From Mycolicibacterium peregrinum (GTDB taxonomy: Bacteria; Actinomycetota; Actinomycetes; Mycobacteriales; Mycobacteriaceae), in contig NZ_LQPP01000041.1 of the NCBI RefSeq assembly GCF_002102345.1, positions 107,075 through 171,074 of the forward strand: DNA of 64,000 bases, in the 5' to 3' direction. The translations under genes and the position numbers were made by a program. Numbering within the stretch: position 1 is the stretch's first letter; every line of letters begins with the position of its first letter. Below, piece by piece: positions 41,301 to 49,431 of the stretch. Below the pieces are notes generated by a model. It searched no databases. It had not been told where the DNA came from and saw only the letters and a list, made by a program, of their open reading frames with translations.

Positions 41301-42046
41301 CCATCGGCAACGAGGAACGCCGGATCACCTACGCCGACACCCAGGCCAGACCGGTCCCGGTGATCACCAGCCCCGAGTGGTCGGGCAGTGAGACCGGCGG
41401 CAGACGCTACGCGCCGTTCACGGTGAACATCGAGGAGCTCAAACCCTTCCACACCCTCACCGGCCGAATGCATTTCTACGTCGACCACGACTGGTTGGAG
41501 GAACTCGGCGAACAGTTGCCGATCTACCGGCCACCGTTGGACATGGCGCGGCTGTTCGGTGAAGCGAAGCTGGGTCGCGACGGCATCGGCCTCACGGTGC
41601 GGTACCTGACCCCGCACTCCAAGTGGTCGATCCACTCGGAATACCAGGACAACCTGTTCATGCTGTCGCTGTCGCGCGGCGGCCCCACCATGTGGATGAG
41701 TCCGTTGGATGCCGCGAAGATCGATGTGAAGGACAACGATTGGATCGAGGCGGTGAACCGCAACGGGGTGCTGGTCTGCCGCGCCGTGGTCAGCCACCGC
41801 ATGCCGGAGGGAGTGGTGTACGTCTACCACGCCCAGGAACGGACCATCGACGTACCGCTGAGCGAAACCACCGGCACCCGTGGCGGAATCCACAATTCAC
41901 TGACCCGGCTGTTGGTCAAGCCCAGCCATCTTGCCGGCGGGTACGCCCAGCACTCGTTCGCCTGGAACTATCTCGGCCCCACCGGAAATCAGCGTGACGA
42001 AGTGACGGTGGTCCGCCGCCGCTCGCAGGAGGTGAAGTACCAGTGA
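38360..42046 (+). CDS. narG: Respiratory nitrate reductase alpha subunit
   Basis: 1228 residues, close to the 1232 of M. tuberculosis NarG; the ATG at 38360 overlaps the narK stop, and the frame open further upstream is in antisense register to narK. NarG holds the Mo-bisMGD cofactor where nitrate is reduced to nitrite, on the cytosolic face of the membrane. The FS0 iron-sulfur ligands are His59, Cys63, Cys67 and Cys102 (HGVNCTGSCSW ... RGCPRG). The Mo-ligating Asp is in FYDWYADLP (226-234), followed by FGDQTDVPESGDWWDAS. No twin-arginine signal, as expected for an internal enzyme. Confidence 0.95.
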   Translation: MSKPHVGGSIEELLERSGRFFTAGEFSDDLRTVTRHGGRQGDVFYRDRWSHDKVVRSTHGVNCTGSCSWKIYVKDGIITWETQETDYPSVGADRPEYEPRGCPRGAAFSWYTYSPTRVRYPYARGVLVEMYREAKARLKDPVLAWADIQGDPERRKRYHRARGKGGLVRVSWTEATEMIAAAHVHTIKTYGPDRVAGFSPIPAMSMVSFAAGSRFVELIGGVMTSFYDWYADLPVASPQVFGDQTDVPESGDWWDASYLMMWGSNVPVTRTPDAHWMAEVRYRGTKVVTVSPDYADNTKFADEWMPCAAGTDGALAMAMGHVILDECFVQKRIPYFVDYVRKFTDLPFLVKLEKRDGVLVPGKNLTAADLGGPTAEQENAAFKPVLLDGASNSVAVPQGSLGFRYGADGVGKWNLDLEDLVPALTVSGDIFETAEITLPRFDTVDGSGATMQRGVPVRRVGEHLVCTVFDLMLAQYGVHRPGLPGEWPTGYDDATQPYTPAWQEQITGVSAGQVIRVAREFARNAEESGGRSMIIMGAGICQWFHGDATYRAVLALLLLTGSMGRNGGGWAHYVGQEKCRPVTGWAAMAMGTDWSRPPRQMAGTSYWYAHTDQWRYDGYRADALASPVGRGRFRDKHTMDVMSSAVAMGWTPFFPQFDRSSLDVVDEAKASGQEVPEYVAEQLASGGLKLAVTDPDNPANWPRVLNVWRANLLGSSSKGNEYFLRHLLGTTSNVQAEPAGADLRPKDVAWTEDIPEGKLDLLMSIDFRMTSTTLLSDVVLPAATWYEKSDLSSTDMHPYIHAFSPAVDPPWETRSDFEAFGAIARTFSALAARHLGTRTDVVMGTLQHDTPGAMAYPGGTEHDWRVTGETPVPGKTMGPLVVVERDYTAIAEKWATLGPLVESLGLTTKGVTTHPDQEVSELAAKFGVMDSGAGQGRPAITTAERMSDVILALSGTSNGRLAVEGFRELERRTGRKLIHLAIGNEERRITYADTQARPVPVITSPEWSGSETGGRRYAPFTVNIEELKPFHTLTGRMHFYVDHDWLEELGEQLPIYRPPLDMARLFGEAKLGRDGIGLTVRYLTPHSKWSIHSEYQDNLFMLSLSRGGPTMWMSPLDAAKIDVKDNDWIEAVNRNGVLVCRAVVSHRMPEGVVYVYHAQERTIDVPLSETTGTRGGIHNSLTRLLVKPSHLAGGYAQHSFAWNYLGPTGNQRDEVTVVRRRSQEVKYQ

Positions 42047-43692
42047 AGGTCATGGCCCAGATGGCGATGGTGATGAACCTCGACAAGTGCATCGGGTGTC
42101 AAACGTGTTCGGTAACCTGCAAACAGGCCTGGACCAACCGGGCCGGCACCGAGTACGTCTGGTTCAACAACGTCGAAACCCGTCCCGGGCAAGGTTATCC
42201 GCGCACCTATCAGGATCAGGAGAAGTGGCGTGGGGGGTGGAAGCTGGACCGGCGTGGCCGGCTGCGACTGCGTGACGGGGGTCGGCTGGCCAAGCTGGCC
42301 AGGATCTTCGCCAACCCGAAATTGCCCTCGATCGACGACTACTACGAGCCGTGGACCTACGACTACGAGAACCTGACCTCGGCGCCGCTGGGCGAACACA
42401 TCCCGACCGCGCCGCCGCGCAGCCTGATCACCGGCAAGCCGATGAAGGTGTCGTGGTCGGCGAACTGGGACGACGACCTGGCCGGGTCGCCGGAGATCGT
42501 GCCAGGGGATCCGGTCCTCAAACAGGTCAGCGAGCAGATCAAGCTCGAGCTTGAGCAGACCTTCATGTTCTATCTGCCCCGGATCTGCGAGCACTGCCTG
42601 AACCCGGCGTGTGTGGCGTCCTGCCCGTCGGGCGCGATGTACAAGCGTTCCGAGGACGGCATCGTGCTGGTCGATCAGGACCGTTGCCGCGGTTGGCGCA
42701 TGTGTGTGTCCGGATGTCCTTACAAGAAGGTGTATTTCAACCACAAGACCGGCAAGGCCGAGAAGTGCACGCTGTGCTATCCGCGCATCGAGGTCGGGTT
42801 GCCCACGGTGTGCTCCGAGACCTGCGTGGGCCGGTTGCGCTATCTCGGTCTGGTGCTCTACGACGTCGACCGGGTGCTCGAAGCGGCGTCGGTGCCCGAC
42901 GACAAGGATCTCTACGAAGCGCAGCGGCAGATCCTGCTCGACCCGACCGACCCCGAGGTGATCGCCGGCGCGCGGGCCGAAGGCATCTCCGACGAGTGGA
43001 TCGAGGCCGCTCAACGCTCCCCGGTGTACAAGCTCATCCACACCTATGGTGTTGCGCTGCCGCTGCATCCGGAATTCCGGACGGTGCCGATGGTGTGGTA
43101 CATCCCGCCGCTGTCGCCGGTGGTCGACGCGGTCAGCCGCGACGGACACGACGGCGAGGACGTCGGCAATCTGTTCGGGGCCCTGGAGGCACTGCGGATC
43201 CCGATCGAGTATCTGGCGGGTTTGTTCACCGCGGGGGACACCGCGGTCGTCGAGGGAGTGCTGCGCCGTCTCGCGGCGATGCGCTCCTACATGCGTGACA
43301 TCAACCTCGGGCGCGACACCCAGCCGCACATCCCGGCCGCGGTGGGGATGACCGAGGAACAGATGTACGAGATGTACCGGCTACTGGCACTCGCGAAATA
43401 CGAGGAGCGTTACGTCATTCCGACCGCGTACAGCACCGAGGGCATACCCGGGACGGAGGAGCCCGGTTGCTCACTGTCCTTCGAAGGTGGGCCCGGAATG
43501 TACGAGTCGGGTCCGTTCGGCGAGGCCAGCGGTGGGCCGGTACCGGTGGCGGTGGAGACGTTCCACGCGTTGCAACACCGGCAGACGAGCGACGGCATGG
43601 CCGCCAACGCCAACCGGCCCTCGCGCGTCAATCTGCTCAACTGGGACGGCAGGGGAGTGCCGTCCGGGATGTTCCCAGGTGGTGATCGGTGA
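42043..43692 (+). CDS. narH: Respiratory nitrate reductase beta subunit
   Basis: 549 residues carrying the four-cluster iron-sulfur wire from NarI to NarG. Cluster ligands are seen in order: CIGCQTCSVTC (Cys16-26), CEHCLNPACVASCP, CRGWRMCVSGCPYKK and CTLCYP...CSETC. The Trp in CRGW replaces a Cys and marks the [3Fe-4S] cluster as in E. coli NarH. The GTG at 42043 overlaps the narG stop (GTGA); an ATG at 42052 would be a shorter alternative. The two overlapping joints to narG and narJ show translational coupling. Confidence 0.95.
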   Translation: MKVMAQMAMVMNLDKCIGCQTCSVTCKQAWTNRAGTEYVWFNNVETRPGQGYPRTYQDQEKWRGGWKLDRRGRLRLRDGGRLAKLARIFANPKLPSIDDYYEPWTYDYENLTSAPLGEHIPTAPPRSLITGKPMKVSWSANWDDDLAGSPEIVPGDPVLKQVSEQIKLELEQTFMFYLPRICEHCLNPACVASCPSGAMYKRSEDGIVLVDQDRCRGWRMCVSGCPYKKVYFNHKTGKAEKCTLCYPRIEVGLPTVCSETCVGRLRYLGLVLYDVDRVLEAASVPDDKDLYEAQRQILLDPTDPEVIAGARAEGISDEWIEAAQRSPVYKLIHTYGVALPLHPEFRTVPMVWYIPPLSPVVDAVSRDGHDGEDVGNLFGALEALRIPIEYLAGLFTAGDTAVVEGVLRRLAAMRSYMRDINLGRDTQPHIPAAVGMTEEQMYEMYRLLALAKYEERYVIPTAYSTEGIPGTEEPGCSLSFEGGPGMYESGPFGEASGGPVPVAVETFHALQHRQTSDGMAANANRPSRVNLLNWDGRGVPSGMFPGGDR

Positions 43693-44342
43693 TGAAGCGT
43701 CGCAACCGAACCCGCGACAACGCGCTGCAGGACCGCTTGGTGTGGCAGGCGGCGTCGCTGATGCTGGCCTACCCGGACGACGGGCATACCGACCGGCTGC
43801 AGGCCGCGGCACGCCTACTGGACCACGTCAGCGGTGACGCCAGGACGCTGCTCGGCGAAACCGTTGTCGGGTTGAGCCTGCGCCCCACCATGGAGCTGCA
43901 GCAGGAGTACGTCGACACCTTCGACCTGCAGAAGCGGTGCACCATGCTGCTGACGTACTGGACCTCGGGGGACACCCGCAACCGCGGAGCCGACATGGTC
44001 GAATTCACCCAGACCTACCGGGCCGCAGGCGTTGAGATCCCGAAAGGTGAGGCGCCCGACCATCTTCCGGTGGTGCTGGAATTCGCGGCCACTGTCGACC
44101 CGGAGGCGGGGCGACGGCTGCTCGCCAAGTACCGGGTGCCCATCGGTGTGGTTGCGCGCTCGTTGGCGGACGCAGGCTCACCGTACTCACCGGTTGTCGC
44201 AGCAGTGGCCCGAACCCTGCCGGCGCTGGCGTCGGTCGATGACGTGTCGCGTCTGATGATGTCGGGACCGCCTGCGGAATCGGTGGGACTGCAGCCATTT
44301 CAGCTGACCGTTCCGCCCCGCCGGGTCGAGGAGGTGCTCTGA
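43689..44342 (+). CDS. narJ: Nitrate reductase assembly chaperone
   Basis: 217 residues, TorD-like all-helical chaperone that holds apo-NarGH until the Mo cofactor is inserted and the complex docks to NarI; it is not part of the final enzyme. The core LQQEYVDTFDLQKRCTMLLT and LPVVLEFAATVDPE match NarJ. Start is GTG at 43689 or ATG at 43692, both overlapping the narH stop. The stop overlaps narI (TGATG). Confidence 0.92.
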   Translation: MMKRRNRTRDNALQDRLVWQAASLMLAYPDDGHTDRLQAAARLLDHVSGDARTLLGETVVGLSLRPTMELQQEYVDTFDLQKRCTMLLTYWTSGDTRNRGADMVEFTQTYRAAGVEIPKGEAPDHLPVVLEFAATVDPEAGRRLLAKYRVPIGVVARSLADAGSPYSPVVAAVARTLPALASVDDVSRLMMSGPPAESVGLQPFQLTVPPRRVEEVL

Positions 44343-45070
44343 TGTCGGGCTGGGAGATCTTCTGGGATGTGGTGCCGTATGTGACCTTGGCGATGGTGGC
44401 CGTGGGCACCTGGTGGCGCTACCGCTATGACAAGTTCGGCTGGACCACCCGCTCGTCCCAGCTCTATGAGTCACGGCTGTTACGCATCGCCAGCCCGATG
44501 TTCCACTTCGGAATACTGGTGGTGTTCATCGGACACGTCGTCGGCCTGTTCATCCCCGAATCGTGGATGGATCTGGTGATGAGTGACCACATCTATCACC
44601 TGCAGGCGGTGATCCTCGGCGGCATCGCCGGCATCGCAGCCCTGGTCGGCATCGCACTTCTGATCTACCGCCGCCGCGCCACCGGCCCGGTGTTCATGGC
44701 CACCACCGTCAACGACAAGACGATGTACGTGGTCCTGGTGGCCGCGATGGTGGCCGGGTTCGCCTGTACGGCGATCGGGGCGACGCCCGAGGGCGCCGAA
44801 CACGACTACCGCGAGACCGTGTCGCCGTGGTTCCGCTCGATCTGGATCTTCCAGCCCCGCGGCGACTTGATGGTCCAGGCGCCGGTGTACTTCCACATCC
44901 ACGTGATGATCGCGCTGGCGCTGTTCTGCCTGTGGCCGTTCACCCGCCTGGTTCACGTCTTCAGCGCGCCGATCGGCTACCTGTTCCGGCCCTACGTCGT
45001 GTACCGCAGCCGCGACGTCGCCAAGGAGAGTGAACTGGTCGGATCCCGCCCGCAGCGTCGGGGTTGGTGA
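44342..45070 (+). CDS. narI: Nitrate reductase gamma subunit, cytochrome b
   Basis: 242 residues with five membrane helices that bind two b haems and oxidise menaquinol. The axial His candidates are in FHFGILVVFIGHVVG (two) and in VYFHIHVMIA and RLVHVFSAP (two), the usual NarI arrangement. The protein ends with a basic cytosolic tail after FRPYVVYRSR. It closes the five-gene narK-narGHJI unit. The 62 bp after its stop contain a DosR-box-like sequence before tgs1. Confidence 0.94.
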   Translation: MSGWEIFWDVVPYVTLAMVAVGTWWRYRYDKFGWTTRSSQLYESRLLRIASPMFHFGILVVFIGHVVGLFIPESWMDLVMSDHIYHLQAVILGGIAGIAALVGIALLIYRRRATGPVFMATTVNDKTMYVVLVAAMVAGFACTAIGATPEGAEHDYRETVSPWFRSIWIFQPRGDLMVQAPVYFHIHVMIALALFCLWPFTRLVHVFSAPIGYLFRPYVVYRSRDVAKESELVGSRPQRRGW

Positions 45071-45079
45071 GCGCCTGAA

Positions 45080-45099
45080 CTAGGGACCTTTGACCCTCC
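45080..45099 (+). promoter_or_regulatory. DosR (DevR) box-like site in front of tgs1
   Basis: GGGACCTTTGACCCT (45083-45097) within the 20-base window fits the hypoxia-response consensus GGGACTWWAGTCCC with a few changes, and keeps the invariant GGGAC and CCC halves. It lies 36 bases before the tgs1 ATG. In M. tuberculosis tgs1 and its neighbour are strongly DosR-controlled, which supports the reading. Confidence 0.6.
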
Positions 45100-45132
45100 C
45101 TGAGCAGGACCGTCGGGCGGAGGATCAACGGT

Positions 45133-46518
45133 ATGGAGCAGCTGACCGCACTCGACGCGGGGTTCCTGGAAGCAGAGGACTCCGACCGGCACGCGAGCCT
45201 GGCAATCGGGGCGATCGCCGTGCTGGACGGACCGATTCCCGGCGCCGATACCGTCGTGGCCTCGCTTGCCGAACGGGCCATGACCGCACCCCGCCTGCAT
45301 CAGCTGCTGCACACCCAGCCCCTCGACCTCGGGGCGCCGCGATGGATCGAAGACACCAACTTCGACGCGGCACACCACATCCGGTACGCGGCGCTGCCTC
45401 AACCCGGCGACGATGCGGCGCTGTACCGGTGGGCCGCCGACATCATGGAACGCCGCCTGGACCGGGACCGACCGCTGTGGGAATGCTGGGTTGTCGACGG
45501 CCTGGCCGGCAACAGGTGGGCGATCCTGTTGAAGGTCCACCACTGCATCGCCGACGGGATAGCGGCCACCCGGCTGCTCAGCCGGCTGTGCGACGACGGC
45601 GACCTGTCCGGCCATGCCGCAAAGCCACAAACCGCCGGGGGGACAGCTGTTTTCAACCCTGTCGAGTGGATCGGTAAGGCGTGGCGCATTTCGACCGGGC
45701 TGCCCGGGGCCGCGGTGCAGGCCGTCCAGGGCGCGGTTGGCATCGTCACCGGCCTGCTGCGTCCGGCGGCCGCCACCTCGTTGACCGGCCCGGTGACCAG
45801 CATGCGGCGCTACGCCGCCGGTGAGGTATCGATGGACGACGTCGACACGGTATGCCGGGAATTCGGGGTGACCGTCAACGATGTTGCGCTGGCGGCGATC
45901 ACCGACAGCTTTCGCAGCACCCTCATCCGTCGCGGCGAGAAGCCCAGCCGGGATGCGCTCCGCACCTTGGTGCCGGTCTCGGTGCGCACCGCGGATGCGG
46001 ACGATCTGACCGACAACCGCGTGTCGGTGATGTTGCCGTACCTCCCGGTCGACAAGGCCGATCCGCTCCAGCAGTTGCGCGCCGTGCATTCGCGGCTGTC
46101 GCGGGCCAAAGTCAGCGGGCAGCGCGAAGCGGGAAACATCCTGGTGTCGGCGGCCAACGCGATCCCGTTCCCGCTCACCGCGTGGACGGTGCGGGCACTG
46201 ACCCGGTTACCGCAGCGCGGCGTCGTCACCGTGGCCACGAATGTGCCGGGTCCGCGGAATCGATTGCGTGTCATGGGTTGCGACATCGTCCGGCTGCTTC
46301 CGATTCCGCCGCTGGCGTTGCAGCTGCGCACCGGTGTGGCCATCATGAGCTACGCCGACCGCCTGGTCTTCGGAGTGATCGGTGATTACGACGCGGCGCC
46401 CGACGTGTCCGAATTGGCCCGTGGCATCGAACGTGCGGTCGCCCGTCTGGTCGATATCGGCATTGGGCACTGGCGGGCCACTCCCGTGGGTACTCTGCAA
46501 CTCGTACAGGGAGGTTGA
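45133..46518 (+). CDS. tgs1: Wax ester synthase/diacylglycerol acyltransferase, Tgs1-like
   Basis: 461 residues. The catalytic HHxxxDG is HHCIADG at 136-142; the N-terminal LTALDAGFLEAEDSDRH, the TINDVALAAIT-type NDVALAAIT and the C-terminal PQRGVVTVATNVPGP match Tgs1 of M. tuberculosis (463 residues) along the full length. The enzyme makes triacylglycerol from diacylglycerol and acyl-CoA, building storage lipid in hypoxic, non-growing cells. A DosR-like box precedes it. The PPOx-type gene three bases downstream mirrors the Rv3130c-Rv3129 pair, although in M. tuberculosis that pair is far from nar genes. Confidence 0.88.
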   Translation: MEQLTALDAGFLEAEDSDRHASLAIGAIAVLDGPIPGADTVVASLAERAMTAPRLHQLLHTQPLDLGAPRWIEDTNFDAAHHIRYAALPQPGDDAALYRWAADIMERRLDRDRPLWECWVVDGLAGNRWAILLKVHHCIADGIAATRLLSRLCDDGDLSGHAAKPQTAGGTAVFNPVEWIGKAWRISTGLPGAAVQAVQGAVGIVTGLLRPAAATSLTGPVTSMRRYAAGEVSMDDVDTVCREFGVTVNDVALAAITDSFRSTLIRRGEKPSRDALRTLVPVSVRTADADDLTDNRVSVMLPYLPVDKADPLQQLRAVHSRLSRAKVSGQREAGNILVSAANAIPFPLTAWTVRALTRLPQRGVVTVATNVPGPRNRLRVMGCDIVRLLPIPPLALQLRTGVAIMSYADRLVFGVIGDYDAAPDVSELARGIERAVARLVDIGIGHWRATPVGTLQLVQGG

Positions 46519-46521
46519 CCG

Positions 46522-46959
46522 ATGAAGGGATCTGAACTCGGCGTTCTCACCCGCAGGCAGTGCCTGGATCTGCTGGAGGGAGTACGCGTCGGCAGGTTGG
46601 TGTTCACCGAGGACGCCCTGCCGGCCGTGCAGCCCGTCAACTTCCGGGTGTGGCATGACGATGTGGTGATCCGGGTGGCCGGTGGGCCCAAGCTGATCGC
46701 CGCGACCGATCGTCAGGTGGTGGCGTTCGAGGCCGACGAGCTCGACCCCGACCTACGCAGCGGCTGGAGCGTGACGATCGTCGGCCATGCCGAGCACATC
46801 ACCGACGTGGACGAGCAGGTGCAGGTCGCCGGGACGTTCGTGCAGCCGTGGGCCGAGGGGCGTCGCGATCATTTCGTGCGGATACGGTCGGAGAAGGTCA
46901 CCGGGCGTCAGCTCCGGAACCATGCGATGCCGCATTACGGTGCGGCGGGCGGCGGTTAG
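46522..46959 (+). CDS. Split-barrel flavin/F420-type protein, Rv3129-like
   Basis: 145 residues with the pyridoxamine-phosphate-oxidase-like barrel: LLEGVRVGRLVFTEDALPAV, PVNFRVWHDD and VVAFEADELDP. This subgroup is found in DosR regulons (Rv3129, Rv0080) and probably uses FMN, though the bound cofactor and substrate are unknown. It starts 3 bp after tgs1 with an in-line GGGAGGTTGACC site, so both belong to one hypoxia-responsive transcript (inference from the DosR box). Ends overlapping the convergent small gene by 4 bp. Confidence 0.8.
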   Translation: MKGSELGVLTRRQCLDLLEGVRVGRLVFTEDALPAVQPVNFRVWHDDVVIRVAGGPKLIAATDRQVVAFEADELDPDLRSGWSVTIVGHAEHITDVDEQVQVAGTFVQPWAEGRRDHFVRIRSEKVTGRQLRNHAMPHYGAAGGG

Positions 46960-47222
46960 TACCGAAGCCGGTCGTCGACGACCCGCACGGCGTGGCCCGG
47001 ATGCTGCGTCGCGTAAAGCGGGTGCATCAGCATCGGGTGACGGCAGTGCGCGCAGGAGGCCTGCGGCTGGTTCGCCGACGCGAAGGTCAGATGGTGGCAT
47101 TCGCTGCAGCGGACCATGTAGCAGGCGCCGATCCAGTTGGCCATACCCACGTAGATCGCGACTGTGGTTCCCGCAGCGAGCACCATGATCAACGCGACCG
47201 TGAGCGCTTCATAAACCGTCAT
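46956..47222 (-). CDS. Small membrane protein with a zinc ribbon
   Basis: 88 residues from the ATG at 47222, which has a GGAGG ribosome site; the frame is open to 47237. One membrane helix (EALTVALIMVLAAGTTVAIY) is followed by a cytosolic zinc-ribbon-like motif CSECHHLTFASA...ASCAHC and a short His/basic tail. No family recognised. It is convergent with the DosR-type pair, overlapping by 4 bp, and 63 bp from another small Cys-rich gene. Confidence 0.65.
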   Translation of the reverse strand: MTVYEALTVALIMVLAAGTTVAIYVGMANWIGACYMVRCSECHHLTFASANQPQASCAHCRHPMLMHPLYATQHPGHAVRVVDDRLRY

Positions 47223-47285
47223 GACCGGCACCTCCAAGCTCGCCTATCGCAACGTGACGGATACCTGAAACGGTACTCGCGAAAC

Positions 47286-47459
47286 CTAGGACTTCCTGGC
47301 CCGTTTGAAGACCTTGTCCAGTTCTTTACCGTGCAATCCGTTGTTCTCGGCCTTGCGGACTGTGTGCAGAACCAGGGGGCAGCGTTTGCAGCGCGGCTTG
47401 CTTTTGCAGCACTTTTTCTTGGGCTTCAGGCCGGCAATTTTTGCGGACTTCAACGTGAC
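47286..47459 (-). CDS. Small basic Cys-rich protein (57 aa)
   Basis: 57 residues from a GTG at 47459, rich in Lys with a compact CCKSKPRCKRCPLVLHTVRK core and an ending DKVFKRARKS. Four Cys in ten residues suggest a metal site, and the basic charge suggests nucleic-acid binding. The CKRCPLVLH pattern recurs in small actinobacterial proteins of unknown function. It is divergent from typA with 50 bp between starts, an arrangement often kept in mycobacteria. Confidence 0.7.
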   Translation of the reverse strand, partial: VTLKSAKIAGLKPKKKCCKSKPRCKRCPLVLHTVRKAENNGLHGKELDKVFKRARKS

Positions 47460-47509
47460 GGGGCTCTCTCGTTTTCGTGATCGACCGGCCAGCCTGCGAG
47501 AATGTCGGT

Positions 47510-49411
47510 GTGGATTCACGCCCGAGCTTTCGCAATGTCGCCATCGTCGCCCACGTCGACCACGGCAAGACGACCCTAGTCGACGCGATGCTGCGGCAGT
47601 CCGGTGCCTTGACGCACCGCGGCGACGACGCAGTCGAGCGCCTGATGGACTCCGGTGACCTTGAGAAGGAAAAGGGCATCACCATCCTGGCCAAGAACAC
47701 CGCGGTGCACCGGCACCATGCCGACGGCACCATGACGGTGATCAACGTCATCGACACCCCTGGTCACGCCGATTTCGGTGGCGAGGTGGAGCGTGGCCTG
47801 TCCATGGTCGACGGTGTGGTCCTGCTGGTGGACGCTTCGGAGGGGCCGCTGCCGCAGACCCGGTTCGTGCTGCGCAAGGCGCTGGCCGCGCACCTTCCGG
47901 TGATCCTGGTGGTCAACAAGACCGACCGGCCCGACGCCCGCATCGCCGAGGTCGTCGAGGAAAGCCACGATCTGCTGCTCGACGTCGCCTCCGACCTCGA
48001 CGACGAGGCCCAGGCCGCCGCCGAGAAAGCACTCGATCTCCCCACCCTGTACGCCTCGGGCCGGGCCGGCATCGCGTCGACGACGCAGCCCGCCAACGGT
48101 GAAAACCCTGACGGCGAGAACCTCGACCCGCTGTTCGACGTGCTGATGGAGCACATCCCGGCACCGTCAGGTGACCCGGAGGCGCCGCTGCAGGCCCTGG
48201 TCACCAACCTCGACGCCTCGGCCTTCCTGGGCCGTCTCGCCCTCATCCGCATCTACAACGGCCGGCTCAAGAAGGGCCAGCAGGTCGCGTGGATGCGCGA
48301 GGTGGACGGCTCGCCGGTGATCACCAACGCCAAGATCACCGAGCTGCTAGCCACCGAGGGCGTCGACCGTAACCCGACGGAGGAAGCGACGGCTGGGGAT
48401 ATCGTGGCGGTCGCCGGGATTCCCGAGATCATGATCGGCGACACCCTGGCCGATCCCGACAACTCGCATGCGCTGCCGCGCATCACCGTCGACGAGCCCG
48501 CCATCTCGGTCACCATCGGCACCAACACCTCGCCGCTCGCCGGCCGGGTGTCGGGCCACAAGCTGACCGCCCGCATGGTGAAGAACCGTCTCGACGCCGA
48601 ACTCGTCGGCAACGTATCGATCCGCATCGTCGACATCGGTCGCCCCGACGCCTGGGAGGTGCAGGGCCGCGGTGAGCTGGCGCTGGCCATCCTCGTCGAG
48701 CAGATGCGGCGCGAGGGCTTCGAGCTGACCGTCGGCAAGCCGCAGGTGGTCACCAAGAACATCGACGGCAAGCTGCACGAGCCGTTCGAAGAGCTGACCA
48801 TCGACTGTCCCGAGGAGTTCGTCGGTTCCATCACCCAGCTGATGGCCAACCGCAAGGGCCGTATGGAACAGATGACCAACCATGCCGCCGGTTGGGTGCG
48901 CATGGACTTTGTGGTGCCCAGCCGCGGACTGATCGGCTTCCGTACCGACTTCCTGACCGAGACTCGTGGCACCGGCATCGCCAACGCGGTGTTCGAGGGC
49001 TACCGGCCGTGGGCCGGGGAGATCCGGGCCCGCCACACCGGCTCGCTGGTGAGCGACCGATCCGGCTCGATCACCCCGTTCGCGATGATCCAGCTGGCCG
49101 ACCGCGGACAGTTCTTCGTCGAGCCGGGTGAGGACACCTACGAAGGCCAGGTCGTCGGGATCAACCCGCGCGCCGAGGATCTCGACATCAACATCACCCG
49201 CGAGAAGAAGCTGACGAACATGCGGTCATCGACCGCCGACGTCATGGAAACCCTCGCCCGGCCGCTGGACCTGGGCCTGGAGCAGGCCATGGAGTTCTGC
49301 GCCGAGGACGAGTGTGTCGAGGTGACCCCCGAGGTCGTCCGGGTGCGCAAGGTCGAGCTGACCGCCTCGCTGCGGGCACGGGCCAAGGCTCGGGCCAAGG
49401 CGCGCGGCTAA
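47510..49411 (+). CDS. typA: Ribosome-associated translational GTPase TypA/BipA
   Basis: 633 residues from the GTG at 47510, which places FRNVAIVAHVDHGKTT right at the N-terminus; a GTG at 47477 would add 11 residues. G1 is AHVDHGKT (about 14-21), G2 lies in the KGITILAKNT switch I, G3 is DTPGHADFGGEVER and G4 NKTDRP. EF-G-like domains III and V and the BipA-specific C-terminal domain follow, ending in a mycobacterial-type basic RAKARAKARG tail. TypA binds 70S ribosomes under stress and helps 50S assembly. Corresponds to Rv1165. Confidence 0.95.
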   Translation: MDSRPSFRNVAIVAHVDHGKTTLVDAMLRQSGALTHRGDDAVERLMDSGDLEKEKGITILAKNTAVHRHHADGTMTVINVIDTPGHADFGGEVERGLSMVDGVVLLVDASEGPLPQTRFVLRKALAAHLPVILVVNKTDRPDARIAEVVEESHDLLLDVASDLDDEAQAAAEKALDLPTLYASGRAGIASTTQPANGENPDGENLDPLFDVLMEHIPAPSGDPEAPLQALVTNLDASAFLGRLALIRIYNGRLKKGQQVAWMREVDGSPVITNAKITELLATEGVDRNPTEEATAGDIVAVAGIPEIMIGDTLADPDNSHALPRITVDEPAISVTIGTNTSPLAGRVSGHKLTARMVKNRLDAELVGNVSIRIVDIGRPDAWEVQGRGELALAILVEQMRREGFELTVGKPQVVTKNIDGKLHEPFEELTIDCPEEFVGSITQLMANRKGRMEQMTNHAAGWVRMDFVVPSRGLIGFRTDFLTETRGTGIANAVFEGYRPWAGEIRARHTGSLVSDRSGSITPFAMIQLADRGQFFVEPGEDTYEGQVVGINPRAEDLDINITREKKLTNMRSSTADVMETLARPLDLGLEQAMEFCAEDECVEVTPEVVRVRKVELTASLRARAKARAKARG

Positions 49412-49431
49412 CTTCCGCTTCGGTTGTCGAA

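Noticed and set aside
40289..41893. 534-codon minus-strand open frame inside narG
   Set aside because: Same reason as above; no start context and Arg/Asp/His-rich composition typical of antisense frames.
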